Shown: positions 10,412-19,725 of the stretch, piece by piece
Layout: the number at the start of each line of letters is the position of its first letter
Numbering within the stretch: the stretch's first letter is position 1
Source: an uncultured Acidobacteriia bacterium
GTDB lineage: Bacteria > Acidobacteriota > Terriglobia > Bryobacterales > Bryobacteraceae
NCBI GenBank assembly: GCA_903875575.1
Contig: CAIQWJ010000019.1
Span: 24,436 to 88,435, forward strand
Length of the DNA: 64,000 nucleotides
Direction of reading: 5' to 3'
Position numbers and translations under genes: made by a program
Notes under the pieces: generated by a model
What the model saw: the letters and a program-made list of their open reading frames with translations, nothing else
What the model was told of the DNA's origin: nothing
Database searches by the model: none

Positions 10412-10685
10412 AAGACAAAAAATCTCCTCAAGAAGCCAGAATCCGGCCCCGGAGCCCGAGGCTGCACAGGCCTCGCTCGACTGTTCAATGGTCGGTAGCA
10501 GGAAGGGGTAACTACGATGAGTACCGCGATGCTGCGAACAGGTCGTAGTCTAACACAAATGGGCTCGGTCTCAGCTACGTTTTAATCGCGGTTTTCCACC
10601 GTTAGTGTCCCGTGCGTCGTCTCCGCCGGGGCCGAACCGGGGATCTTCTTTTTTTCCAACAAGCTGCGGATTTTGGTCGTCTCAG
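10412..10685. other. Intergenic region upstream of dnaA
   Basis: No gene is recognised in these 274 bp. The stretch must carry the dnaA promoter on the minus strand and the 3' flank of the DinB gene. A TTTTCCACC at 10591-10599 is one base off a DnaA box and could serve autoregulation of dnaA, but a single imperfect site is weak evidence. Confidence 0.4.
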
Positions 10686-11189
10686 TCACTTTTGCGGGTA
10701 GGGAGTGACAGGATCGCGGAACAAAAGATGGTCGATATGGTGCTGGGCGTGAACCACGTAGTCCTCCGCCAGAAACCGCAGCGAAACCGGCTCTCCCGCC
10801 CCGATGAAACAAGGCGTTTCGAGGCTGGATTCGGGAATGAGCTCAAGCGCGACAGCGATTAGCGCATTGTGCTGTTGCCACGCGTCGACGATGTCCGTCC
10901 ACGGCATTTCCTGATAGTTGTGGGCCTCAACCCAGGCGTTTTGGGCGTAGGAGGGTCCCCGGAAACTCTCCCCTGCCGCGCCGGCGATCCTGGCGCAGAC
11001 GAAGCGGGCATGGTTGTTAATCGCGGAATCAATCAGGTGGCCGAGTTCTTCTTTTGGAGACCAGCTTCCCGGACCGCCTCGGCGTACGGCGGACTCCTGT
11101 TCCGGGAGAACGAGAAGCTGACGATGCTCGCGTTCAAGCAGGTTTTTGAGTAGCTGCGAAAGTTGCCGGGGCATAGACAATTGTGTCAT
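10686..11189 (-). CDS. DinB-family protein (DUF664-like four-helix bundle)
   Basis: A 167-residue protein with the DinB/YfiT-like pattern. A 'WSPKEELGHLIDSAINNHARF' helix carries the first His ligand position, and the C-terminal 'AEDYVVHAQHHIDHLLFRD' holds the others (HAQHHIDH), giving the three-histidine metal site of this superfamily. Members include bacillithiol- and mycothiol-dependent transferases, but most have no assigned reaction. It stands alone, transcribed away from tRNA-Gly and toward dnaA. Confidence 0.8.
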   Translation of the reverse strand: MTQLSMPRQLSQLLKNLLEREHRQLLVLPEQESAVRRGGPGSWSPKEELGHLIDSAINNHARFVCARIAGAAGESFRGPSYAQNAWVEAHNYQEMPWTDIVDAWQQHNALIAVALELIPESSLETPCFIGAGEPVSLRFLAEDYVVHAQHHIDHLLFRDPVTPYPQK

Positions 11190-11324
11190 GGCAGCTTCCG
11201 GTTTTCACCGGCTACTGGCGCCAGCGACAGGCGTGCTGTATCATAACGAATGTACGTAACGAACGTACCTTCCAGTCTGCTTCGGTCTTAACCGGTCGGC
11301 GCGGCAACGGAAGTTGGTTTTCAA

Positions 11325-11400
<76 letters not shown>

Positions 11401-11434
11401 TCTTTTCTTCAATCCTGAATCCGGCTTCTGCCCG

Positions 11435-12211
11435 GTGACATCCTCATTGGTATCATCCCCTTTTGTCATGCCGGTCGAATTGTCCCCATCCACGAACGCC
11501 ATAAATATAGTTGAAGCGTCGCTTCGGGAATTCGGCCAGTCTTCCGTTGTTCTCAGCAGCTTCCAGCGCGAGGGCGTCGTCATTATCGATATGGTGCAGA
11601 AGGTCGCCCCGGGAACTCCGGTCCTCACCATCGATACTGGTCGCCTTCCGGTCGCAACCATGGAAATGATCCGGAAGATTGAGGACCGTTATTCCCTGAC
11701 TGTGGAGCATGTTCGCCCCGATCCCGCCGAAGTGGAGACGATGGTGGCAGCGCACGGTCTGGATCTGTTTCACGACAGCTATGCGCATCGCGTCCTCTGC
11801 TGCCAGGTCCGCAAGGTTCGGCCACTCGAAAAAAGGTTTGGCACCGTAGCTGCCTATTTCGCCGGATTGCGTCGCTCTCAGAGCGATTCCCGTGCCGATA
11901 TTGAATTCATTGACCGTAGCTCCACTCCTGTGAAGATCTGCCCTCTTGCCGATTGGAGTCCTCAGGACGTTCTCCGGTACATCGCAGCCAACAATCTTCC
12001 CGAGCATCCGCTTTACGCCGCAGGCTACACCAGCATTGGCTGCGATCCCTGCACCCGCGCCGTCCATGCCGGCGAAGACGAAAGGGCCGGCCGATGGTGG
12101 TGGGAGACCGACGAAGCCAAGGAGTGCGGCCTGCATTTCAGCCCGGACGGTAAGGTGGAGCGCAAAGTCGATGTACTCCTCCGTGAAATACTGGAACGTA
12201 CGGCGGTTTAA
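11435..12211 (+). CDS. cysH: Adenylyl-sulfate reductase (APS reductase)
   Basis: A 258-residue assimilatory reductase of the CysH family. It reduces adenylyl sulfate to sulfite and AMP. The adjacent pair 'LCCQVRKVRPL' (Cys122, Cys123) and 'GCDPCTRAV' (Cys203, Cys206) are the four ligands of the [4Fe-4S] cluster that marks APS-type enzymes. The C-terminal 'ECGLH' holds the catalytic cysteine. It starts 35 bp after tRNA-Gly; a second in-frame ATG at 11468 is possible. Next downstream is cysC, so this is a sulfur-assimilation operon. An ATP sulfurylase is not in the window. Confidence 0.92.
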   Translation: MTSSLVSSPFVMPVELSPSTNAINIVEASLREFGQSSVVLSSFQREGVVIIDMVQKVAPGTPVLTIDTGRLPVATMEMIRKIEDRYSLTVEHVRPDPAEVETMVAAHGLDLFHDSYAHRVLCCQVRKVRPLEKRFGTVAAYFAGLRRSQSDSRADIEFIDRSSTPVKICPLADWSPQDVLRYIAANNLPEHPLYAAGYTSIGCDPCTRAVHAGEDERAGRWWWETDEAKECGLHFSPDGKVERKVDVLLREILERTAV

Positions 12212-12250
12212 GATCGCCCTCGGGCTGACACCCGTCGCCCGATACGACAT

Positions 12251-12787
12251 ATGCAACATAAGGGATTCACATTGTGGCTAACCGGCATGTCCGGTGCCGG
12301 CAAGAGTACCATCTCCGACCAGATCATGGCCCGATTTCGCGAAGGCGGTGCCAAAGTAGAGCTACTCGATGGGGACATTGTCCGCACCAACCTTTCGCAG
12401 GGTCTGGGCTTTTCCCGCGAAGATCGGGACATCAATATTCGCCGGATCGGGTTTGTGGCTGAAATGCTTTCCCGCAACGGCGTGATCGCCGTGGTTGCTG
12501 CTATCTCTCCGTACCGCGCAACAAGGGACGAGGTCAAAGCGAAGATCGGGAACTTTCTGGAGGTGTTCGTGGATTGCCCCGTGGAAGTTCTGTCTCAGCG
12601 GGATGTGAAGGGTCTCTACAAGAAGGCGCTTGCGGGAGAAGTGGGTAACTTTACCGGCATCTCGGATCCTTACGAACCACCCACGAATCCCGACGTCACC
12701 GTGCGTTCGGATCGCGAGACGCTCGACGAAAGTGTCGGCAAAGTCTGGGCAGAATTGCTTCGTCGCGGGTGGGTTGAGGGCGCATGA
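12251..12787 (+). CDS. cysC: Adenylyl-sulfate kinase
   Basis: A 178-residue APS kinase, which phosphorylates adenylyl sulfate to PAPS. The P-loop 'GMSGAGKSTIS' is at residues 12-20, followed by 'LLDGDIVRTNLSQGLGFSRE' and the lid segment 'GLYKKALAGEVGNFTGI', all classical. It lies 40 bp after cysH and overlaps the PHP gene by four bases (ATGA). Since the neighbouring reductase looks APS-specific, PAPS made here may feed sulfotransferases rather than sulfite formation; that is inference. Confidence 0.95.
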   Translation: MQHKGFTLWLTGMSGAGKSTISDQIMARFREGGAKVELLDGDIVRTNLSQGLGFSREDRDINIRRIGFVAEMLSRNGVIAVVAAISPYRATRDEVKAKIGNFLEVFVDCPVEVLSQRDVKGLYKKALAGEVGNFTGISDPYEPPTNPDVTVRSDRETLDESVGKVWAELLRRGWVEGA

Positions 12788-13638
12788 TCGATCTCCACAG
12801 CCATACCGACCAGTCCGACGGAACGTTCACAGCTGCAGAATTAGTAGCCGAGGCGGTTCGCATCGGGCTCAAAGCTCTCGCCATCACGGATCACGACACG
12901 ATGTCCGGCGTGGAACAGGCCGTACCGTTTGCCGAAGCCGCCGGCCTCAGACTGATCCGCGGTATCGAACTCTCCACGAAGTACCAGGGAGTCTCCGTCC
13001 ATTTGCTCGGCTACTTCCCCCTCCAGCAACCCAGCGACGAGTTTCGCCAATGGCTCTCCTTTCTGATGGAGACGCGGCGGGACCGCAACCGCCGCCTGAT
13101 TGAACGCCTGGTTTCGCTCGGCATTCCCATCACGCTCGAAGAAGTAGAGGCGTACGGCAAGACGTTGACAGCCCGTCCGCATTTCGCTCGCGTGCTGATC
13201 GACAAGGGTTATGCGAAGGACATGCAGGATGCCTTCGACCAGTATCTGGATGAAAAAGGTCGCGGCTATGTCCAGCGTCACGATATTCCCATCCAGGAGG
13301 CGATTGACCGGATCCGCAACGCGGGCGGTGTCACGTCGCTCGCGCATCCTGTGCGCGTGGCGAAGAATCAGTGGGACGTTCTGGAACGCTACATTGGCGA
13401 GCTAGCCGAAACAGGCTTGCAGGCCGTCGAGGTGTATCACAGCGACCACAGCCCGGAGAATGTTTCCTTCTATAAATCTCTTGCGGAGCGTTTCGGTTTA
13501 GGGATCACGGGTGGTTCGGATTTCCACGGTGGCAACAAACCGCTGATATCGCTTGGCACGGGTTGCCGCAACAATCTGAATGTGCCGGACGAATTGGCCG
13601 ACAGGTTGGCTGGTCTGGTGACTTCAAAACCGGCGTAG
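12784..13638 (+). CDS. PHP-domain phosphoesterase (YciV/RNase AM-like), possible PAP phosphatase
   Basis: A 284-residue PHP protein with metal motifs 'DLHSHTDQSDGT' near the start, 'AITDHDTM', 'GVTSLAHPVRV' and 'GGSDFHGG' near the end. The family includes TrpH/YciV proteins shown to act on 3',5'-nucleoside bisphosphates and as 5'-3' exoribonucleases. The ATGA overlap with cysC suggests coupled translation, so removal of the by-product 3'-phosphoadenosine 5'-phosphate is an attractive role. The gene ends just before a strong hairpin that serves the convergent gene. Family is certain, substrate inferred. Confidence 0.85.
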   Translation: MIDLHSHTDQSDGTFTAAELVAEAVRIGLKALAITDHDTMSGVEQAVPFAEAAGLRLIRGIELSTKYQGVSVHLLGYFPLQQPSDEFRQWLSFLMETRRDRNRRLIERLVSLGIPITLEEVEAYGKTLTARPHFARVLIDKGYAKDMQDAFDQYLDEKGRGYVQRHDIPIQEAIDRIRNAGGVTSLAHPVRVAKNQWDVLERYIGELAETGLQAVEVYHSDHSPENVSFYKSLAERFGLGITGGSDFHGGNKPLISLGTGCRNNLNVPDELADRLAGLVTSKPA

Positions 13639-13652
13639 GCGCTTGATCAAAT

Positions 13653-13689
13653 AAAAAACGGCGGTGGGAGTTTTTAGCTCCCACCGCCG
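13653..13689 (-). terminator. Rho-independent terminator overlapping the stop codon of the Ig-like protein gene
   Basis: A 12-bp perfect stem (CGGCGGTGGGAG at 13659-13670 with CTCCCACCGCCG at 13678-13689) and a 7-base loop. On the minus strand it is followed at once by six T residues (A run at 13653-13658). The upstream arm encodes the final Gly-Gly-Gly-Ser codons of the gene and the stop lies at the loop. The plus-strand side has no T tract after the stem, so it appears one-directional. Confidence 0.85.
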
Positions 13690-16600
13690 AGTGTTGACAG
13701 CCCGAATGCTAGAGTGAACTGGACGGTGCCCGTACCGGCGGAGGACGCACTGGCTTGCGCAGTGCCATCGGTGGCCGTAATCGTGACGGTTCTGCTGCTG
13801 ATCACGGAGCTGCTCGTGACAGAAACAATACCGGTTGCGGTGTTGAAAGTGACCCATGAGAGGGCCGCAGTGCCTGCATCCAGAGCGTAGGACACAGTGC
13901 CGGTGTTGCCGGTGCTGACCAACGAGGTGTTGACCGGTCCGGCTGAGCCGGCGTGCAGCGTGCCAACAAGTGAGGTGGAAACGGCCATATTCACCACGAT
14001 GGTGAGATTGGCGGTGCCTGTGAGCGGTGTACCAGCGGTGGAGTCCTGAGCGGTGACGATCACCGAATAGGTCCCGGCCGGGGTGGCCGCGCTGGTTGTG
14101 ATCGCGCCCGTGGACGGGTTGATTGCCAGACCAGTGGGCAGCGGGTGGCTCGTGATGGCCATTGAATAGTGGTACGGGTAGACGCCGCTGGTAGCGGTGA
14201 CCTGTGCGACACTGTTGTTCGGTGTAGCGAAGGTTGACAGAGTTGGTGTGGAGGCAGTCATGTAGAGGCCACCGGCAACCGTTACAACGAAGGTATCCGT
14301 ACCCGTTACAGGTATGTTGGCGGTGTCCGTGGCAGTGACTGTCACCGTGTAGGAGCCAGCCGTACCTGCGGCGGGAGTGCCGCTGATCAGACCGGATGCA
14401 GGGTCAATGGACAGACCCGAAGGCAGCAGACCTGAAGTGACGGCGTAGGTGTAGCCGGGAGTACCCTGGCTGGCCGTCACAGAGTTGTGTGAGCTGACCA
14501 GAGCGATGCCGACCGTGGCGGCCACGGTGTCTGCCGCGTTGTTGTTGCCGCTGTTCGGACCCACCATTTTCAGCCGCGGAGCCACCCAGAGAGTAACTCC
14601 GGCCTGGCTATGGCCGCTGCTTGTGACCACCTGTACCGGAAGCTGTACGGGTTGCAGGATGCTCTGGCCGGTAAGGCCAGCCGCGGTCGTGAAGGCGCTG
14701 GCGGAATTGACCGGCAGCTTCACGTTGACCTGATAGAGACCTGCGATCGTGCCGGCAACCCAGCCCGCGTAGGTGATATTGGATGCCGCATCCACGCCGC
14801 CAATGTACAGGTGCGTAATGTCACCCGTCACCATGCAGGGTTGAAAGCGGCCTGTATTGAGCACGGACGGGATGATGACTGTTCCGTCCAGCGACGTGAG
14901 AGCGGTTCCGGTCTGCGCATTGTTGAACGAAGTCAGATAGGAGGCCGTCGTAACGCAGTCAGCGGACCAGACGTATCCGTTTCCACTGTTGTCCGAAGCC
15001 GCGGCGGAGTTGTCGCCCGTGCCGTCCGGAGCTCCCAGACCCGTCATGTAGATCGAGATCACATCTGAATTCCCGGAGCCCGTGCGGATTCCCGCCGGGT
15101 TATTGGCACCGATCAGGTTGTAGTTCAGGTCCAGTGCCGCGCCGCTGCCCTGGCCATCCGCACCGATGGTGAAGATACCAGGATCGGTTGCGACCAGGCT
15201 CACACTGAAGGTCGCGCTGGTGTCCAACGAACCATTCGGTCCGTAGTTCACCAGGATGTCAATCGGAGTCACTGCGGCGGAGATGGCACTCGGTACCATC
15301 AGGTTTATTTGTCCATTCGTGGCGAACAAAATCGGCGCGTTCGTCGGTGTGAAAGCGGAACCTGTGTGCGGCTGGAAAGTCACACTCAGGTTGCTGGTAG
15401 TCGAATTGAACTGGAGCTGCGTCGGGTAGGTCAGGGAGACCGGGTCCGGCGAGCCGGTGAGCACCTGAGTGCTCGTGCAGTTCGGGCAGAAGTTCGTGCC
15501 GAAAATACTGATCATGTCGTATGGAGCTACCGACACACTACTGTTCTGCAGAAGCGCGGAAGAGCTGGTCACGGCCTGTATGATCGGGTTGTTTCCGATC
15601 GCGAGGGCGGCCACACTGGTCGCAATGTTGCATGTTCCTGCTAACGGATTGCACACACCAAGCGTAAAAGATCCGCCGGCAAATGGAATCGGATCGGAAC
15701 CGCTGGGGATCGAGATCGTCAGCGTGATGTTCGATTGGTTCACGACGTTGACATGAATATTGGTATCGAACGTCATCGGCTGGCCAGTGGTTGTAACGAC
15801 ACCCACCCGTGTCATCTGCGTCGGGTCGGTGCTATAAACAAAGCCTGTGCCTGATAGCGTGACGGTATACGGAGTACTGCCCGCGGATTGGACGGGGAGG
15901 GTAGACGGACTGTAGGAGGTGATCGTCGCCCCCGGAGACTGTACCGAGATCTGGAATGTGATGACCACGGTCGAAACAGGGCTTCCCCACGTCAGGGTCA
16001 TCGTGCCGGTCAGCGTATTGCCGGGCTGTGCGGCCGCGAAGGCCTGCTGGCTGAAACTCACATTGATGGGAGTTCCGAAGCTGTAAGCCAGCCCGCTTTG
16101 CTGTGCGGCCGGAATGACGGGTGCCAGCAAGCCGCCAGTGGTTGCCGTATAAGCAATCGGTGTATCGGTGGAAATGGCGGTGATGGTCGGCGTTGGCAGA
16201 GCCTGACCGATGGTCCACGGGATACAGAATGTGGTAGCGGACGCCGGTGTGCAGGCCTGCGAAGAGGGCGGTGCCTGAACCGTCAGTTGCGGAGCCTTGT
16301 TGGTGAGCAACATGGTGACGGGAATCGTCATGTCGCCATACCCGGAGACGCTGATCACTACACTTGCGGAATAGGTGCCTGGTGCCAGTGTGTCGGCAAC
16401 TCCGGTCGAACTGAACCGTAGGCTCTTCGGGGCCAGACCTGTTGTGGAGTCCAGTCGCAGCCAGCTCGGTAAAGTGGCCGTATTGACGGAAAAGAACGGC
16501 GAAGGCAGGCTCACGGAGGTGGATGAGATGGTGACATCCACGGAACCTGCGGTGCCGGAACCTTTCACATAAGTAAGGGAAGGTGCCGCCGGGCTTGCCT

Positions 16601-17858
16601 GCAGGAGCGTCGGATTCACAATCAGCGCGCTGACTGAGATAATTTTGTCGCTCGCCGGGGGTGCAGCCAGATGAAAAGTTGTCGTGTTCGTGGTACCAAC
16701 CGCGCCGCCACCGCAAGGGCTTCCCGTGGATAGTGAGGTGACAGAGAGTTGTGCCGGGATTGAGGAGGTAGCTGTTGCGCTCCCGACGGAGGTAACCGAC
16801 AGCCATGCGGCGGAGCCGCTGGTGTCAATGCTAAATGCAGTCGAAGATGGTGCGCTAACTGATGCTGTCTGCGCGTAGTTCGGCGTATATGTGTTGCCGC
16901 TCTTGGCACAGGTGATGGAAATAGTAGTCGGGCTGACGACCAACGCAGACGCGGAGGGCGGTGAGACCGTCAGGTTCACGGTAATGGACTGCACCGGTCC
17001 CGGCGCGTTCAGTAGCTTGATGGTAGTGGTTGCTGTGTTGCTGCCGGAACTTGCCAGGTTGTTACACCCGGTGGATTGGCCGGCAGTACCGTTGGCCACA
17101 ACTGTAAATGTGATTGGAGTGCCTGATGTCGCGGTTCCCGACGGTACCACCGGATTGAGGACGGCCCATGTTGCGGCCGCGTTCCCGTTGGAGTTGTCAT
17201 AGCTGAAGGGCGTGCCGCCTGTTGCCGTGGAAGAAACCGTGATCGTCTGCGCGGGTCCAGGATAGTAGTTCCCGCCAGCAGTCTTCACGCAGGTGAGATT
17301 AATGGTTGCCGGAATCGAGAGACCTGAAACACTGGACGTCACCGCGACCGTCGCTGGCATTGCGACGTCTGTGACCGCGCTCGATGGGCTTCCGGGCGCT
17401 GCCACTGTCCCCGCCAAATGTGTGAAATTGAAGGTCACTGATGTGGAGCCCAGACCGGATCCGGCGCATCCTACTCCGGGTACCGAGGCAAGACTAAGGG
17501 TGTACTGAATACCTGTGGCCGAATTTGCCGCGTTCAGGACCTGACTTCCCGGGGCGGTGAGGACCACATTCGCCGTTCCGGTTCCCGTGATCGACGTCGT
17601 TGCGACGGTAATGATGTTTGTGAGTGTGAGTGCAGCCAGTGGCTTTACCACCACGACTGCGGCTGGCCCTGGCCCGGTGGCTGTGTTGCAGGTCAGGGTT
17701 ACCGAGGTGATGGGGGAGCCGCCGACGTTATACGTTCCCAACAGGTTCGCGGCTTTCAGCATGCCCGGCCCTGCGGTCAACGCAACCAATACGGGAAAGA
17801 TATGCGAGACATAATATCCTGCTCTTTTTCGCCCGGTTCGTAATAGCGAGGTGTCCAT
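13674..17858 (-). CDS. Large secreted Ig-like/TIGR03437-domain protein
   Basis: A 1394-residue protein. Start chosen at the ATG at 17858 because AAGGAAGG lies just upstream and a signal peptide follows ('VSHIFPVLVALTAGPGMLKA'). The body is Thr/Ser/Ala/Gly-rich beta-repeat sequence. Around residues 775-940 it has the pattern of TIGR03437, a domain named from Solibacter ('YDMISIFGTNF', 'ATNGQINLMVPS', 'DPGIFTIGADGQGSGAALD', 'ISIYMTGLGAP'). Around residues 1130-1270 are two putative-Ig (He_PIG) repeats ('LPSGLSIDPASGLISGTPA', 'LPTGLAINPSTG'). No membrane anchor or sortase motif is seen. Probable cell-surface or secreted protein of unknown function. Confidence 0.85.
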   Translation of the reverse strand: MDTSLLRTGRKRAGYYVSHIFPVLVALTAGPGMLKAANLLGTYNVGGSPITSVTLTCNTATGPGPAAVVVVKPLAALTLTNIITVATTSITGTGTANVVLTAPGSQVLNAANSATGIQYTLSLASVPGVGCAGSGLGSTSVTFNFTHLAGTVAAPGSPSSAVTDVAMPATVAVTSSVSGLSIPATINLTCVKTAGGNYYPGPAQTITVSSTATGGTPFSYDNSNGNAAATWAVLNPVVPSGTATSGTPITFTVVANGTAGQSTGCNNLASSGSNTATTTIKLLNAPGPVQSITVNLTVSPPSASALVVSPTTISITCAKSGNTYTPNYAQTASVSAPSSTAFSIDTSGSAAWLSVTSVGSATATSSIPAQLSVTSLSTGSPCGGGAVGTTNTTTFHLAAPPASDKIISVSALIVNPTLLQASPAAPSLTYVKGSGTAGSVDVTISSTSVSLPSPFFSVNTATLPSWLRLDSTTGLAPKSLRFSSTGVADTLAPGTYSASVVISVSGYGDMTIPVTMLLTNKAPQLTVQAPPSSQACTPASATTFCIPWTIGQALPTPTITAISTDTPIAYTATTGGLLAPVIPAAQQSGLAYSFGTPINVSFSQQAFAAAQPGNTLTGTMTLTWGSPVSTVVITFQISVQSPGATITSYSPSTLPVQSAGSTPYTVTLSGTGFVYSTDPTQMTRVGVVTTTGQPMTFDTNIHVNVVNQSNITLTISIPSGSDPIPFAGGSFTLGVCNPLAGTCNIATSVAALAIGNNPIIQAVTSSSALLQNSSVSVAPYDMISIFGTNFCPNCTSTQVLTGSPDPVSLTYPTQLQFNSTTSNLSVTFQPHTGSAFTPTNAPILFATNGQINLMVPSAISAAVTPIDILVNYGPNGSLDTSATFSVSLVATDPGIFTIGADGQGSGAALDLNYNLIGANNPAGIRTGSGNSDVISIYMTGLGAPDGTGDNSAAASDNSGNGYVWSADCVTTASYLTSFNNAQTGTALTSLDGTVIIPSVLNTGRFQPCMVTGDITHLYIGGVDAASNITYAGWVAGTIAGLYQVNVKLPVNSASAFTTAAGLTGQSILQPVQLPVQVVTSSGHSQAGVTLWVAPRLKMVGPNSGNNNAADTVAATVGIALVSSHNSVTASQGTPGYTYAVTSGLLPSGLSIDPASGLISGTPAAGTAGSYTVTVTATDTANIPVTGTDTFVVTVAGGLYMTASTPTLSTFATPNNSVAQVTATSGVYPYHYSMAITSHPLPTGLAINPSTGAITTSAATPAGTYSVIVTAQDSTAGTPLTGTANLTIVVNMAVSTSLVGTLHAGSAGPVNTSLVSTGNTGTVSYALDAGTAALSWVTFNTATGIVSVTSSSVISSRTVTITATDGTAQASASSAGTGTVQFTLAFGLSTLGGGS

Positions 17859-18115
17859 AGTGGACCTTCCTTTTCGTTGTGGATTGTTGACGACAGCGCC
17901 AAACAACGGCGGTTACATCTGTCGCTGGAGTGTTTGTCGGCAGTTTGCCGGTTTATTTCTAGTTGAGGTCGATTTGTCTTCTGTGCCCTCTCGGTAGCCC
18001 TGGTTTGTTCCGCTTTGGCACGGAAGTGGCCAGCCGGGCTTCTTTCCGGACGTCTTTTGTGTCCTTTCGCCCGTAACGACTTCCCCCATGGACCGATGCA
18101 GATTAAGATGGTATT
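17859..18115. other. Intergenic region before tRNA-Ser
   Basis: No gene is recognised in these 257 bp. It should carry the promoter and leader of the Ig-like protein gene on the minus strand. On the plus strand TGGCACG at 18016-18022 followed by TGGC at 18027-18030 has the spacing of a sigma-54 promoter with one mismatch in the -12 element; this may be chance. Confidence 0.35.
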
Positions 18116-18205
18116 GGAGGAATGGCAGAGCGGTTGAATGCGCCGGTCTTGAAAACCGTTAGAGTCGAAAGGCTCTCGGGGGTTCGAATCCCTCTTCCTC
18201 CGCCA
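18116..18205 (+). tRNA. tRNA-Ser (TGA)
   Basis: A class II tRNA of 90 nt. Acceptor GGAGGAA (18116-18122) pairs with TTCCTCC (18195-18201). The anticodon loop reads CTTGAAA, giving anticodon TGA, and a long variable arm follows as expected for serine. CCA is encoded at 18203-18205. Confidence 0.96.
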
Positions 18206-18303
18206 GTTCTATCCTGTAACGTCGCCGCGCCGCTCCAGCGACATTTCGTTGTGTTGAGGCCCTTCCGGCAATTGGGTATTGCGGCAACTGAGGTAACCTT
18301 CGA

Positions 18304-19725
18304 ATGAAGCGCTGGGTATGGAGAGTGCTGCGAGTGGCCGCCTGCACCTTCGGGGTATGGCTGGTCGCACGGCTCGTCTTCCTATTTATGCCAACCCAGG
18401 ACGTGGTCGCCGCCATGTTGCTGTTATTGGCTGTTCTGGCGATGGCAACCCTGGCCGACCGCGTATTGGCGGTTGCCACCTCTCTCACCGCCGGTTTGTG
18501 TTTCAGTTACTACTTCATTTATCCGTCGAACAGTTTTACCATCCAATCCACGGAGGATGCGGTCAGTTTTGCTACGTTTCTGATCGCCGCCATCTCGGGA
18601 AGTCATCTTTCCATTCGCGCCGAATTGCGGGCTGAAGAGAGTGAGCGCCGGCGCAGGGAAATGGCGCAATTGCAGGAGTTGGGTTCGGTGCTGGTTGCCA
18701 CCGATACCGTGGGAGAGGCCGCTGGCAGAACGTCGGAGGAAATCACTTCTTTGTTCGGATGTGGCACTATTTTGCGTCTCGATGGTGTAGGCAGGGTGTT
18801 TCGGGCGGGCGTAGTGCCGGAGCGGGCCTCCGACGAAGCCGCAATCCCAAACGTCGTTCACCAGGTCAATGCGGACACCAGTCTGGAACTATATGGGGTC
18901 CTCCCTTCAATAGAAGTACAGAATGCGTTGGTGCATCTGATCTCCCTCGTTCTGGATAAGGCCCTCGCCGCCGAAGAGCGCGCCCGCATGGTCGCGTCCC
19001 AGAAGGGCGACGAGCTCCGCACCACCGTCCTCAACGCGCTGGCCCACAACTTCATGACTCCATTGACTTCCATTAAGGCCGCCGCGTCCATGATGCGCGG
19101 TTCGGAAACGGAGCCTGCGACATATATTCGGGAGTTGGTGGAGATTATCGATGAGGAAGCGGATAGGCTGGATGAGTTGATTCGGGACTCGCTGGATCTG
19201 GCCCGGCTTCAGGCGCGACAGGAGAATCCGCGTTCCGAGAATTGTTCGGTAGCCAGTCTGATTGACGGTGTGACGCGAAAAATGAAACGCCACCTGGCGG
19301 GTCGCGTCACGATTATAGAGATACCCGATGATCTCCCGTCTGTTCGTGGCGATCATTTTCTCTTTGAGCAGATGTTGTCCCAGTTAGTGGACAACGCCTG
19401 GAAGTATTCTGTTTCCGGTGCGAAGATTTGGATTTGTGCCCGGCATCTGGTCGATACAGTGGAATTGACGGTCCGGAACCAGGGAATACAGATTCCAGAT
19501 GGCGAACGCTCGCTGGTGTTTAATCGGTTTTACCGGGGCGATCGGAGCCGTGCCAGCATTGAGGGAACAGGCTTGGGGCTGGCCATCGCCCGTACGATTG
19601 CCGAGGCCCATCAGGGTAAAATCTGGTTGGATGGCGATCCCGAGGGTCCCGCATTCCGGGTGACCCTGCCGGTTGGCGCTTTAGAGGAGAATCATGATCG
19701 AGAACCGCACTATATTACTGATTGA
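18304..19725 (+). CDS. KdpD-like sensor histidine kinase (DUF4118)
   Basis: A 473-residue kinase. The first 105 residues form closely spaced membrane helices typical of DUF4118, as in the KdpD membrane region. A GAF-like stretch follows, then the HisKA dimerisation helix 'LNALAHNFMTPLTSIKAA' with phospho-acceptor His248 and the HATPase_c motifs 'LVDNAWKYS' and 'GTGLGLAIA'. It lacks the N-terminal cytoplasmic KdpD and USP domains. The response-regulator gene overlaps its 3' end by 32 bp. No Kdp pump genes are near, so the signal and target are open. Confidence 0.88.
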   Translation: MKRWVWRVLRVAACTFGVWLVARLVFLFMPTQDVVAAMLLLLAVLAMATLADRVLAVATSLTAGLCFSYYFIYPSNSFTIQSTEDAVSFATFLIAAISGSHLSIRAELRAEESERRRREMAQLQELGSVLVATDTVGEAAGRTSEEITSLFGCGTILRLDGVGRVFRAGVVPERASDEAAIPNVVHQVNADTSLELYGVLPSIEVQNALVHLISLVLDKALAAEERARMVASQKGDELRTTVLNALAHNFMTPLTSIKAAASMMRGSETEPATYIRELVEIIDEEADRLDELIRDSLDLARLQARQENPRSENCSVASLIDGVTRKMKRHLAGRVTIIEIPDDLPSVRGDHFLFEQMLSQLVDNAWKYSVSGAKIWICARHLVDTVELTVRNQGIQIPDGERSLVFNRFYRGDRSRASIEGTGLGLAIARTIAEAHQGKIWLDGDPEGPAFRVTLPVGALEENHDREPHYITD

